Source of the DNA: Ahaetulla prasina
Taxonomy: Eukaryota > Chordata > Lepidosauria > Squamata > Colubridae
Assembly (NCBI RefSeq): GCF_028640845.1
Contig: NC_080539.1
Location: 368,670,733-368,734,732, forward strand
Length of the DNA stretch: 64,000 nt
Reading direction: 5' to 3'
In this document: positions 9,447-19,330 of the stretch, one piece after another
Layout: each line of letters opens with the position of its first letter
Position numbering within the stretch: the stretch's first letter is position 1
Program-made: the position numbers and the translations under genes
Notes under the pieces: model-generated
Told to the model about the DNA's origin: nothing
What the model saw: the letters and a program-made list of their open reading frames with translations, nothing else
Databases searched by the model: none

Positions 9447-10004
9447 TGTTGTGGTCCGTAGCAGCCTATGGAACTGGCAACGGAGTAAGACAACGATGAG
9501 GCTGAGGTGAGGCCAGGGCCATCGGGGAATGATGTGCAGACTCCAGAGCCTCCAGAGGCTGACAGTAGTGAGGCAGAGGAACAGGAGGAGCCTGTTCTTA
9601 ATGCACGCATGAGAAGAGCTGCCAGAAGGCAAGAACAGCTCAAGCAAAGAGGACGACTCGGGAGTAAGGCCAAGAGATGATTGGCCCCTCCCATAAGGCT
9701 TAAAAGACCAGCAACAGCGTTTGGGCTTTGCTGGAAAACAACATTGGTAGCTTCATCTTCTGCTTCGTCTAGGTTTTGCCTTTATTTTTGTGACTTCTGA
9801 ATGTTTGCCAAGAAAGGCCTTTGGCAGTTTGCCTAATTGGACCAAGGTTTGCGATAGAACTGAGGAATTTCTGTTGGGAGGCATTTGTTTTAATTTGAGT
9901 TGAACGATGCTGGGAATGAAGTCATTCTTAGCTGTTCGAATAAAGTTGGTTTGTTTTTTCACGGACCCGGTTTCTTACTACCTACTTGGGCCTGGGTCAC
10001 AACA
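9447..10004 (+). repeat. Solo LTR-2
   Basis: TGTTGTGGTCC...GGGTCACAACA, 558 bp, with AATAAA at about 9940 in the same place as in the copy at 39867. No matching 5-bp duplication is visible here (CTGGG against CTTTT), perhaps because SINE2 abuts the right end. Confidence 0.7.
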
Positions 10005-10285
10005 CTTTTTTTTTTATTTGCATTTATATCTCGCCCTTCTCCGAAGACTCAGGGCGGCTTACACTATGTCAAGCAATAGTCTTCATCCATTTGTATATTA
10101 TATACAAAGTCAACTTTTATTGCCCCCAACAATCTGGGTCCTCATTTTACCTACCTTATAAAGGATGGAAGGCTGAGTCAACCTTGGGCCTGGTGGGACT
10201 TGAACCTGCAGTAATTGCAAGCAGCTGTGCTAATAACAGACTGTCTTAGCAGTCTGAGCAGTCTGAGCCACCAGAGGCCCTGGGC
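10005..10285 (-). mobile_element. SINE2
   Basis: Reverse orientation: L2-like tail (CGCCCTTCTCCGAAGACTCA) first, then core, then tRNA-like head with GGACTTGAACCTGCAG as the B-box complement. Confidence 0.85.
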
Positions 10286-10439
10286 TGCGGCATGCCAGAA
10301 ACCGGGCCACGCAAAGAAGCAAAGCCCTGTCCTTGGGATGCGGGCAGCACACGAAACCATGCCCCTTCCGGTCCGCGGAAAACCACCTCCCCATGGAACC
10401 GGTCCCTGGTGCCCCAAAAGTTGGGGGGCCCTGATCTAG

Positions 10440-10520
10440 GACATGTTTCTCCACTTTGGCAACCTAAAGTTGTGTGGACTTCAACTCCCAGAATGCCAAG
10501 ATTTGAGAAATACTATGCTG
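10440..10520. mobile_element. hAT-B fragment
   Basis: TTTGGCAACCTAAAGTTGTG and GACTTCAACTCCCAGAATGC match one arm of the family. 10521-10691 holds nothing further. Confidence 0.55.
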
Positions 10521-10691
10521 TAGCATCGTGAGATGTGCATGTAACACTAACGGCGACCCATTAAAATTGCAACAGAACTATGAATGTATTCCTGCATTTA
10601 TCCACTCAATTATTGTGGATATTATTAGCATCTGTCTCAGCAGCACAGAGCCACACCCGTTGTTTCTTCAATAAACCTTTTCTCTTTATCT

Positions 10692-11217
10692 CAGTGGTAG
10701 TCAACCTGGTCCCTACGCCCACTAGTGGGCGTTCCAGCTTTCATGGTGGGCGGTAGGGGTTTTGTCCGATACTGAAGCACTTTCCTTTTTTTAAATTTAA
10801 TTGAATTTTATAAAAAATTTTCATAGCATTATTTAAAAACATTTTCATTAGGTTTTCATAAAATGCCCTGTGACAATTTAAATTTCTGAAAATATACTAT
10901 TTGTATCACCCACGCATAAGTTTAATTCATGTTCCGTAAGTGAAATTAAATGGCGTTATAGTGCGACCGCAAACAAAAGAGCCTCGTCCCAGAATAGCTC
11001 GCGCATCTCCCCCCACACCATCCAGCTGTAACAGACAAGCAGAGCTGGTAGCCCCCCCACCCCGGCAAACCCAATCCATGATGCGTGAGAGGCATGCGCA
11101 GATGACAATACACTTTATAAATCACCATTACTGTGGAACTGGTGGGTGGTTAGAAAATTTTACTACTAACAGAGATACAAAAGTGGGTGGTAGGTATAAA
11201 AAGGTTGACTACCCTTG
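10692..11217. mobile_element. hAT-F element
   Basis: Ends CAGTGGTAGTCAACC and GGTTGACTACCCTTG; flanks CTTTATCT and CTTTACAT agree at 6 of 8. The same family sits at 18808-19297. Confidence 0.8.
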
Positions 11218-11411
11218 CTTTACATGTTGGTGTCTTCATTTTTTAGGTAATGGAATATTTCTCGTAACTGTTTGGTCCCAGGAGCGGATTTGGGAGTGAA
11301 AGTTGGTAAGTATTTGGGGACTGTGGGATGGGATATTGTGTTTTGACCATCACCTCTTTCTCTTACTATAGACTTGTAGTAAGATGGACATGCAGGAAAG
11401 GCTCAGTGGCC

Positions 11412-12185
11412 CCTTTTCAGGGAAGTTGAAAAAAGGAAGCTTTTACACTTAGGAAAGAAAAACAAAATGCACAGGTACAGTATATGTGGTACGTTGCTCA
11501 ATAATAGTAACTGTGAGAGGGATCTTGGAGTCCTAGTGGACAATCACTTAAATATGAGCCAGCCGTGTGCAGCAGCTGCCAAAAAAGCCAACACAGTTCT
11601 AGGCTATATAAACAGAGGGATAGAAAGAATTAAGATCATGTGAACTGTTAATACCATTTTATAATGCCTTGGTAAGGTCCCACTTGGAATACTGCATTCA
11701 GTTTTGGTCACCACGATGTAAAAAAAGATGTAGAGACTCTAGAAAGAGTGCAGAGAAGAGCAACAAAGATGATTAGGAGACTGGAGGCTAAAACATATGA
11801 AGAACGGTTGCAGGAACTGGGCATGTCTAGTTTAATGAAAAGAAGGACTAGGGGAGACATGAGAGCAGTGTTCCAATATCTCAGGGGCTGCGACAAAGAA
11901 GAGGGAGTCAAACTATTCTCCAAAGCACCTGAGGGTAGAACAAGAAGCAATGGGTGGAAACTGATCAAGGAAAGAAGCAACTTAGAACTAAGGAGAAATT
12001 TCTTGACAGTGAGAAAAATTAATCCTTGGAACAACTTGCCTCCGGAAGTTGCGAATGCTCCAACACTGGAAGTTTTTAAGAAGATGTTGGATAACCATTT
12101 GTCTGAAGTGGTGTAGGGTTTCCTGTCTAAACGGGATTGGACTAGAAGACCTCCAAGGCCCCTTCCAACTCTGTTTTTCTATTCT
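11412..12185 (+). mobile_element. CR1 LINE 3' portion
   Basis: Frame 11748-12116 (intact, 122 residues) plus broken upstream frames encode the CR1 ORF2 C terminus ([37 protein letters not shown]). Ends in the ..CCAACTCTG 3' motif. Confidence 0.85.
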
Positions 12186-12339
12186 ATATGTGTAAATCAA
12201 ATTAGTAAACATCAGCGGTTTCTGCCGAAAATTTTGATCCAGGGCAGGAATGGTAGTTATGAAACAGAAATGGGTGTCTAGGTAGAAAAATGAGACTTAG
12301 ACGTCCTGGGCAGATTTCCAGATTCCTTTGGCTTACCCA

Positions 12340-12643
12340 AGATTTAGTCCTCGACTTACAACAGTTTGTTTAGTGACCGTTCAAAGTGACGACAGCACTG
12401 GAAAAAGTGACTTGGCAACTGACTCCTATTTATGACGGTTGCCGTGTCTCGGGGTCAGGTGACCACAAAGTCAATGGGGAAGTCAGATCCACTTTACAAC
12501 CGTGTTGCTAACTTAACCAGCTACAGTGATTCACTTAACAACAGTGGGAAGAAAGGTCGTAAAAAGGAACAAAAGTCACTTCACTGCCTTACCTGACATA
12601 GGTTTTAGGCTCAATTGTGGCCGTAAGTCGAGGACTACCCATA
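12340..12643. mobile_element. TA-D element
   Basis: TAGTCCTCGACTTACAACAG start, GTAAGTCGAGGACTACC end, GGTCAGGTGACCAC centre. 12186-12339 and 12644-12832 show no features. Confidence 0.75.
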
Positions 12644-12832
12644 TTCAAGAGGCTTTTTTGGAAAGTACTGTATCAAGAGTGAGAGGGGGAGAAGGAAGAA
12701 GTTTAGCAGATATCATGCAGGATATGAATCATCTTCTTAAAAAATGATTGACGGAATCAGAAAAACCTCTGGTATCTAATTTGCCATGCCTCCTCCACTT
12801 GCTTTCTCACCGTTGTTGAGCAGATGAAAAGA

Positions 12833-12897
12833 CAGGTAGTCCTTGAATGATAGTCGTAAGTCACTTTATTCAGTGCCATTGTAACTCTGAATGGTTG
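12833..12897. mobile_element. TA-D end fragment
   Basis: CAGGTAGTCCTTGAATGATAG followed by the family's GTAAGTCACTTT stretch. Confidence 0.6.
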
Positions 12898-13184
12898 AAT
12901 TTAGAATAACAGAGTGGGAAGGGACCTTGGAGGTCTTCTAGTCCAACCCCCTGCTTAGGCAGAAACCCTACACCACTTCAAACGAATGTTTCTCCAACAT
13001 CTTCTTAAAAACTTCCAGTGTTGGAGAATTCATAACTTCTGCAGGCAAGTTGTTCCACTGGTTAATTGTTCTCACTATCAGGAAATTTCTCCTCAGTTCT
13101 AAGTTGCTTCTTTCCTTGATCAGTTTCTACCCATTGCTTCTTGTCCTGCCTTCAGGTGCTTTGGAGAATAGCTTGACTCCCTCT

Positions 13185-13725
13185 TCTATAATGCCTTGGT
13201 AAGGCCACACTTGGAATATTGCATCCAGTTTTGGTCGCCACGATGTAAAAAAGAAGTTGAGACTCTAGAAAGAGTGCAGAGAAGAGCAACAAAGATGATT
13301 AGGGGACTGGAGGCTAAAACATATGAAGAATGGTTGCAGGAACTGGGTATGTCTAGTTTAATAAAAAGAAGGACTAGGGGAGACATGATAGCTGTGTTCC
13401 AATATCTGAGGGGCTGCCACAAAGAAGAGGGAGTCGGGCTGTTCTCCAAAGCACCTGAGGGTAGAACAAGAAGCAATGGGTGGAAACTGATCAAAGAAAG
13501 AAGCAACTTAGAACTAAGGAGAAATTTCCTGACAGTTAGAATAATTAATAAGTGGAACGACTTGCCTTCAGAAGTTGTGAATGCTCCAACACTGGAAATT
13601 TTTAAGAAAATGTTGGATAACCATCTGACTGAGATGGTGTAGGGTTTCCTGCCTGGGCAGGGGGTTGGACTAGAAGGCCTCCAAGGTCCCTTCCAACTCT
13701 GTTGTTATGTTATGTTATGTTCTTT
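13185..13725 (+). mobile_element. CR1 LINE inserted in another CR1
   Basis: Open frame 13196-13642 (148 residues) gives the CR1 ORF2 C terminus; ends with (TTATG)n at 13707-13721. Little decayed. Confidence 0.8.
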
Positions 13726-13795
13726 GGGGCAGCCCCTGAGATATTGGAAGACTGCTATCATGTCTCCCCTAGTCCTTCTTTTCATTAAAGTAGAC

Positions 13796-14134
13796 CAGGG
13801 GTCGGCAACCTTAAACACTCAGAGAGCCATTTGGACCCGTTTCCCACAGAAAAGAAAACACTGGGAGCCACAAAACCTTTCCCGTGCCTGACTATTTCCT
13901 GAGCGGCCACAAAACGAGCATATGTAGTCGAATTAAAGATTCTGTTTTCTTCTGAAACTTTTCTTTTCTTGGATTTATCCATGCTCGGCCTACGGGAGGT
14001 CAAAAAGTTTAATAAATTGCGCATCGGTGGGTGTCGCACATTGGCAGTTGTGACGCATATTTTGAGCGATGGAGCTGCAGCAGAGGGGTGAAAGAGCCAC
14101 ATGCGGCTCCAGAGCTGCAGGTTGCTGATTCCTG
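13796..14134. mobile_element. hAT-G element
   Basis: CAGGGGTCGGCAACCTT...GGTTGCTGATTCCTG; flanks AAGTAGAC and AACTAGAC agree at 7 of 8. Contains the AGAGCCATTTGG / AGAGCCACATGCGG repeats typical of this family. Confidence 0.85.
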
Positions 14135-14361
14135 AACTAGACATACCCAGTTCCTGCAACCGTTCTTCATATGTTTTAGCCTGTTTAAACGAATAGTTGT
14201 GAGAACTGCCTGTAGGAATGCAGTTGGGGTAAGGCACACTGAATTGTTATTTTTGATACACAGATATTAGCTGAATTGTATTCTGTCATCTTGGGCTTAT
14301 CCTGTCATACAAAGGCAGCTCTTTGCTACTTGTTGAGTTAACCCTTCCAGCTATGATTTTA

Positions 14362-15289
14362 CAGGTAGTCCTCAACTTGCGACTGCAATGGACCCCAAAA
14401 CTTCTGTTGCTAAGCAAGACACTTAAGTAAGTTTTGCTCCATTTTACGGCCCTTCTTGCCACTGTCGTTAAGCGAATCACTGCAGTTGTGAAGTTAGGAA
14501 CACGGCTGTTAAGCGAATCTAGCTTCCCCATTGACTTTGTCAGAAGTTCGCAAAAGGGGATCACGTGACCCTGGCATGCCACAACCGTCATAAATACATG
14601 CCAGTTTCCGAGTGTCCGAATTTCGATCACGTGACCATGTTGCAAAAATAGAATAGAATAAAATAGCATTTTTTATTGGCCAAGTGTGATTGGACACACA
14701 AGGAATTTGTCTTTGGTGCATAGGCTCTCAGTGTACATAAAAGAAAAGATAACTTCATCAAGGTACAACATTTACAACAAAAATGATGGTCAATAGATCA
14801 ATATAAATCATAAGGATTGCCAGCAACAAAGTTACAGTCATACAGTCATAAGTGGAAGGAGATTGGTGATGGGAACGATGAGAAGATTAATAGTAGTGCA
14901 GATTTAGTACATAGTTTGACAGTGTTGAGGGAATTATTTGTTTAGCAGAGTCATGGCCCCCGGGAAAAAACTGTTCTTGTGTCCAGTCGCTCCGGCCTGC
15001 AGTGCTCCACAGTGTTGTTTTGAGGGCAGGAGTTGAAACAGTTCATGTCCCGGATGTGAGGGATCTGTAAACACTTCCATGGCCCTCTTCTTGATTCGTG
15101 CAGTACACAGGTCTTCAGTGGAAGGCAGGTTGGCAGCAACCATTTTCTCCGCAGTTCTAATTATCCTCTGAAGTCTGTGTCCCCCAACAACCCAACAACA
15201 ACAACCCGGTCGTAAGTCACTTTTTTTCAGTGCCGTTGTAACTTCGGACAGTCGCTAAACGAATGGTTGTAAGTCGAGGACTAGCCCTG
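14362..15289. mobile_element. TA-D element interrupted by a LINE
   Basis: Left part 14362-14644 and right part ~15204-15289 (...GTCGAGGACTAGCCCTG). The L3-type LINE lies between. Confidence 0.75.
14645..15203 (-). mobile_element. L3/CR1-like LINE 3' end
   Basis: Begins in the AGAATAGAATAAAATAG tail, reads the complement of the 3' UTR and ORF2 C terminus (frame 15143-14934 includes MVAANLPSTEDLCTARIKKR). Inserted into TA-D. Confidence 0.8.
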
Positions 15290-15418
15290 TTCGCTCACTG
15301 TCACTCATTTTTGGTGTGTATCATCATGTGAATCCAGTCCAGAAAATATTTTTGGCGGTAAGAAATCTGTGAGAAAGGCTTAACGGTGCGCTGTGGCCTT
15401 TTTCTCCCGCTTCTCCAG

Positions 15419-15425
15419 GCGATTC
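15419..15425 (+). other. Splice acceptor and 5' edge of the zinc-finger exon
   Basis: A pyrimidine tract (CCTTTTTCTCCCGCTTCTCCAG) ends at 15418; the exon then reads GCGATTC before the ATG. It implies at least one upstream, probably non-coding, exon. Confidence 0.5.
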
Positions 15426-16250
15426 ATGGACCCCCGGATGAGCTCTCCCAAAACCAGGCTGCGGAAAAGGAGGAAGAAGGCCGTTTGGAAGCCGAAGAGG
15501 AAGCGTCCCCAAGTGGTTGCCCCAGACCTGGAGCTCCACCACTGCGACGTCTGCGGGAAGGACATCAAACACCCGTCCAATTTCCGGGAACACCAGCGCA
15601 TCCACACGGGGGAGCGCCCGTACCAGTGCCAGCGTTGCCAGAAGTCCTTCACCCGCTGCGCTGACCTCATTAAGCACCGCCTGGTGCATACGGCCACGCG
15701 GCCCTTCCGCTGCCGGCTCTGCGGGAAACGCTTCAAGCTGCAGGCTGACCTGGGCAAGCACGCCAAGGTGCACTCGGACGAGGCCCCCTTCCCCTGCCAT
15801 TTGTGTCCCAAGCGCTTTAAGCGGACCTCCTGCCTGGTGAAACACCTGCGGATCCACACTCAGGAAAAGCCCTTCGCCTGCTCCCACTGCAGCCGGCGCT
15901 TCAAGTGGGAAGCCTCGGTCAAAGAACATGAGCGGGTCCACACGGGCGAGCGTCCCCACCGCTGCGACCAGTGTCCCAAAACCTTCACGCATCGTTCCAC
16001 CTTCCTGCAGCACCAGCGCACCCACCAAAAGTACCCCGCCTTCCGCTGCAAGCACTGCCCCAAGTCTTTCAATCACAAGTCCAACCTTCTGAAGCACGTC
16101 CGCAGGTTGCACTCTGTACTGTCCCCTCCCAACCACAACCAAAAAGACACGCGAGGTGACTATCTTTGCCAGCAATTTACTCCGACAACAGATAACAGTT
16201 CTGGCAACGAACCTGCGATTGCCTGCCAAGTTCTCCTCAGACCAGCGTAA
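15426..16250 (+). CDS. C2H2 zinc-finger protein with LTR-encoded C terminus
   Basis: 274 residues, probably a nuclear DNA-binding protein. ATG 15426 is the first ATG in frame and lies seven bases after a good splice acceptor. Residues 1-39 are basic (TRLRKRRKKAVWKPKRKRP), a likely nuclear localisation signal. Seven C2H2 fingers follow at residues 40-60, 68-88, 96-116, 124-144, 152-172, 180-200 and 208-229; all cysteines and histidines are present, with HTGE(R/K)P-type linkers at several joins and H-x4-H in finger 7. No KRAB, SCAN or BTB domain is in this exon. The native protein would have ended right after finger 7: the 5-bp duplication CACTC around a solo LTR spans the last His-Ser codons, and after the LTR the sequence continues TTAG, restoring His-Ser-stop. 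Residues 231-274 are therefore antisense LTR sequence. Orthologue not recognised. Confidence 0.85.
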   Translation: MDPRMSSPKTRLRKRRKKAVWKPKRKRPQVVAPDLELHHCDVCGKDIKHPSNFREHQRIHTGERPYQCQRCQKSFTRCADLIKHRLVHTATRPFRCRLCGKRFKLQADLGKHAKVHSDEAPFPCHLCPKRFKRTSCLVKHLRIHTQEKPFACSHCSRRFKWEASVKEHERVHTGERPHRCDQCPKTFTHRSTFLQHQRTHQKYPAFRCKHCPKSFNHKSNLLKHVRRLHSVLSPPNHNQKDTRGDYLCQQFTPTTDNSSGNEPAIACQVLLRPA

Positions 16251-16696
16251 TTGCAGTTCAGGAATAAACAGAAGCCAAAGTCTGAATCACAAAATAGCAC
16301 AGCCAAAGCTCCCAAAAGTCTGTTTTTGTCCGTCACGGAGCCCAAAGGCAACTCCACCCACTTTTATACCCTGTTGGGTGTGGCTTCGTGACTCAGCACT
16401 CCATGGGCCGGCCCCTTCCTTTTGCTGCGCACGCTTCACTCGGCGTCGCTGCCTTGCATCTAGCCACAATTGATTCTCCTCAGCTGGCTCTTGGAGCTCC
16501 GCCAGGGAGGAGGAGGAGGGGTCGGGGGAAAGAGGCCGTGTCAGCTCCTCCTCCTCCACCTGGCCTGCCTCTGGGACCTGGAGCGGAGCCAGCGAGGAAG
16601 GTCCCGCAGAGGGAAGCCATGTCATCTCTTCTCCCTCACTCTCTTGAGTCACTCTCAGCCAGGAGGCTCGGCTCGGGGGCTGCAGCAGACACAACA
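16115..16696 (-). repeat. Solo LTR-3 inserted at the zinc-finger stop codon
   Basis: 582 bp, on the minus strand TGTTGTGTC...GGGACAGTACA, with a perfect 5-bp duplication CACTC (16110-16114 and 16697-16701). A TATAAAAG box reads on the minus strand at 16361-16368. It lies antisense to the zinc-finger gene. A relative is at 42358. Confidence 0.85.
16263..16268 (+). terminator. AATAAA poly(A) signal supplied by antisense LTR
   Basis: AATAAA lies 13 bases after the zinc-finger stop (16248-16250), inside LTR-3. It could end the transcript early. No downstream GT-rich element was judged. Confidence 0.35.
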
Positions 16697-16701
16697 CACT
16701 C

Positions 16702-17160
16702 TTAGGGCCAGAGGTTGGGCAAAGGGGCTTGCGGGATCCGTCAACGACCCTCCCTTCCCTGTCTCAGGGTGCCCGAAGACCTTGCGAGGTGGGCAACGGC
16801 CGTCTTCTCATTGAGAAAAAAGCTTGCAAATGAGACTATTCTTCCTAAACGACTTGTAGAAGAGCCAGCAGACGAAAACGGAGGTGTCCCCTTTGACTGA
16901 TGAGGTTACCTAGTAGGGTAGCGAGACGTCGGCAAGGAAACCACTAAGCTCAGAGAACACCCACAACCCATTCCTACATCTTTTCCCGCCCCTCTGCCAA
17001 AATTGGTGTGTTGCCTTCATTTTTACAAAAAAATTAAAAATTAAAAACGAGGAACCAGCAAGAGAAGAATCCCAAATGCCAATCAAACTGTTTCGATTAG
17101 GCCTGGCATGTTTGGAAAACATTTATTGTTGTTGTTGTTGTTTTGACTGAGGAACATCAC
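16702..17160 (+). other. Displaced native 3' flank of the zinc-finger gene
   Basis: Sequence beyond the LTR, repeat-free to about 17120, then a short (GTT)n at 17125-17142. Probably the former 3' UTR. I saw no AATAAA in it. Confidence 0.45.
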
Positions 17161-17240
17161 GTTTTCAGATGGATAGCAATAGCACTTAGACTTATATACC
17201 GCTTCACCGTGCTTTACAGCCTTCTCTAAGCAGTTTATAG

Positions 17241-17373
17241 CAGGGGTCTCCGACCTTGGTCCCTTTAAGACTTGTGGACTTCAACTCCCAGAGTTCCTCA
17301 GCCAGCAAAAGCTGGCTGAGGAACTCTGAGAGTTGAAGTCCACAAGTCTTAAAGGACCAAGGTTGATACCCTG
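17241..17373. mobile_element. hAT-B in SINE1, first copy
   Basis: CAGGGGTCTCCGACC...GGTTGATACCCTG with perfect duplication GTTTATAG (17233-17240, 17374-17381). Long hairpin. Confidence 0.9.
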
Positions 17374-17529
17374 GTTTATAGCATATTTTCCCCAACAATC
17401 TGGGTCCTCGTTTTACCCACCTCGGAAAGATGGAAGGCTGAGTCAACCTTGAGCCTCGTGAGATTCGAATTGCCAAATTGCCGGCAGCCGGCAGTCAGCA
17501 GAAATAGCTTGCAGTACTGCACTCTAACC

Positions 17530-17652
17530 CAGGGGTCTCCAACCTTGGTCCCTTTAAGACTTGTGGACTCCAACTCCCAGAGTTCCTCAGCTGAGGAACT
17601 CTGGGAGTTGAAGTCCACAAGATTTAAAGGGACCAAAATTGGAGACCCCCTG
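17530..17652. mobile_element. hAT-B in SINE1, second copy
   Basis: CAGGGGTCTCCAACC...TGGAGACCCCCTG with perfect duplication CTCTAACC (17522-17529, 17653-17660). Confidence 0.9.
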
Positions 17653-17867
17653 CTCTAACCACTGCGCCACTGTGGCTCTTGGGACGAATGACATCCTTTA
17701 AATCAAATCAAAACCTAAGAAATTTGACATAACCTTAGAGTTGATTAAACACTTAGTTTACCCCCCCAGCCTGTTATAAATCTTACCGGAATATTTCCAA
17801 GGCAACCCATGAATTGGTCCTTAAGATGCCAAAGACCCCTAAATTGTCTCTCCCCCTCCTTTTTTTA

Positions 17868-18125
17868 ACCTCTGGTGGCTCAGACTGCTAAGACAGTCTG
17901 TTATTAACACAGCTGCCTGCAATTACTGCAGGTTCTAGTCCCACCAGGCCCAAGGTTGACTCAGCCTTCCATCCTTTATAAGGTAGGACCCAGATTGTTG
18001 GGGGCAATAAGTTGACTTTGTATATAATATACAAATGGATGAAGACTATTGCTAACATAGTGTAAGCCGCCCTGAGTCTTCGGAGAAGGGCGGGATATAA
18101 ATGCAAAAAAACAAAAAAAAAATAA
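17868..18125 (+). mobile_element. SINE2
   Basis: Head TGGCTCAGACTGCTAAG (A box) and GGTTCTAGTCCC (B box), shared core, then GCCGCCCTGAGTCTTCGGAG L2-like tail and A-rich end. Confidence 0.85.
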
Positions 18126-18198
18126 AACAAAAAAAACCCAAAACCTGTTTCTTCTCACTTAAGACAATTGCCTTTAAAAAAGAAAAAAAAAAGATTGC

Positions 18199-18590
18199 AC
18201 AGGTAGTCCTCAACCTAAGACCGCAGTTGAGGCCGAAATTCCCGTTGCTGAGTGAGGCAGTTGTTAAAGGCGTTTCCCCCATTTTACGACCTTTCTTGCC
18301 ACAGTTCTTAAGTGAATCGCCGCAGTTGTTAAGTTGGTAAGACGGGTTGTTAAGGGAATCTGGTTTTGCGTGTCAGAAGGTCGCAAAAGGGGATCGCGTG
18401 ACCCCGGGGACACTACAACTGTCACAAATACACGCCAGTTGCCAAGCATCCGATTTTCGATCACGTGACCATGGGGAAGCTGCAGCGGTCTTTTTAAGTG
18501 TGAGAAACGGACCTAAATCGCTCTGTTCAGTGCTGTTGTTACTTTCGAACGGTCACTAAACAAATGGTTGTAAGTCAAGGACTGGCTGTA
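18199..18590. mobile_element. TA-D element, full length
   Basis: CAGGTAGTCCTCAACCTAAG to GTAAGTCAAGGACTGGCTG, ~390 bp; a second partial end (GTAAGTCAAGGACTGCC) follows at 18640-18680. Confidence 0.8.
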
Positions 18591-18807
18591 TATGAAATGC
18601 ATCTGACAGCACGTGATCAAACAATTCAGGGAGTCTTCGACAGTCACTAAAAGAATGGTTGTAAGTCAAGGACTGCCAGTAAACCGCAGAAGAGCAGGAA
18701 GTGACCCTCCCAGATCTATTATTTTTTATTCCTCTCAAAATGAAACAACACATTAAAAAGTTATATTTATGGAGTGACTTACCCAGCACGTCTACGTTAT
18801 ATTAAAG

Positions 18808-19297
18808 CAGTGGTAGTCAACCTGGCCCCTACCGCCCACTACTGGGTTTTGTCCGATACCGAAGCACTTTCCTTTTTTTTAATTTAATTGACTTTTTAAA
18901 AAAATTTCATAGCATTATTTAAAAACATTTTCATGAGGTTTTCATAAAATTCCCCGTGACAATTTAAATTTTTGAAAACATACTATTTGTATCGCCCGCG
19001 CATAAGTTTAGTTCACGTTACGTAAGTGAAACTAAATGGCGCTATAGTGCGACCGCAAACAAAAGAGCCTCGTCCCAGAATAGCTCGCGCATCTCCCCCC
19101 ACACCACCCAGCTGTAACAGACAAGCAGAGCTGGTAGCCGGCGCCCCTCCCCCAAACCCAATCCACGATGCGCGAGAGGCATGCGCAGACGACGATACAC
19201 GGCGCATTACTGTGGAACCGGTGGGCGGTTAGAAAATTTTACTACTAACAGAGATAACAAAAGTGGGCAGTAAGTATAAAAAGGTTGACTACCCCTG
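18808..19297. mobile_element. hAT-F element
   Basis: CAGTGGTAGTCAACCTGG...GGTTGACTACCCCTG with perfect 8-bp duplication TATTAAAG (18800-18807, 19298-19305). Confidence 0.9.
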
Positions 19298-19330
19298 TAT
19301 TAAAGCAACCAAAATACAATCTCCATGCAT

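Larger units (their letters stand above)
9408..10433. mobile_element. hAT-E element carrying an LTR and a SINE
   Basis: Left part 9408-9446 (CAGGGGTCCCCAGC...) and right part ~10290-10433 (...GTTGGGGGGCCCTG) belong to one element; flanks ATCTAGTG and ATCTAGGA agree at 6 of 8. Between them lie LTR-2 and SINE2. Confidence 0.7.
12900..14182 (-). mobile_element. CR1 LINE split by a second CR1 and by hAT-G
   Basis: Minus-strand CR1 pieces 12900-13184, about 13726-13795 and 14135-14182 read in order as one element. The first gap is a plus-strand CR1, the second a hAT-G transposon. Confidence 0.75.
17172..17685 (-). mobile_element. SINE1 carrying two hAT-B elements
   Basis: Pieces 17172-17240, 17374-17529 and 17653-17685 join into one reverse-oriented SINE1, from its AGCAATAGCACTTAGAC tail to the ACTGCGCCACTGTGGCTC head. 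Confidence 0.85.

Noticed and set aside
15393..15425. Upstream extension of the zinc-finger frame
   Set aside because: It would start with GTG, not ATG, and overlaps a pyrimidine tract with a splice acceptor; ATG 15426 is preferred.
15324..16229. 301-codon open frame on the minus strand
   Set aside because: It is the antisense shadow of the zinc-finger exon; the sense strand carries seven perfect C2H2 fingers.
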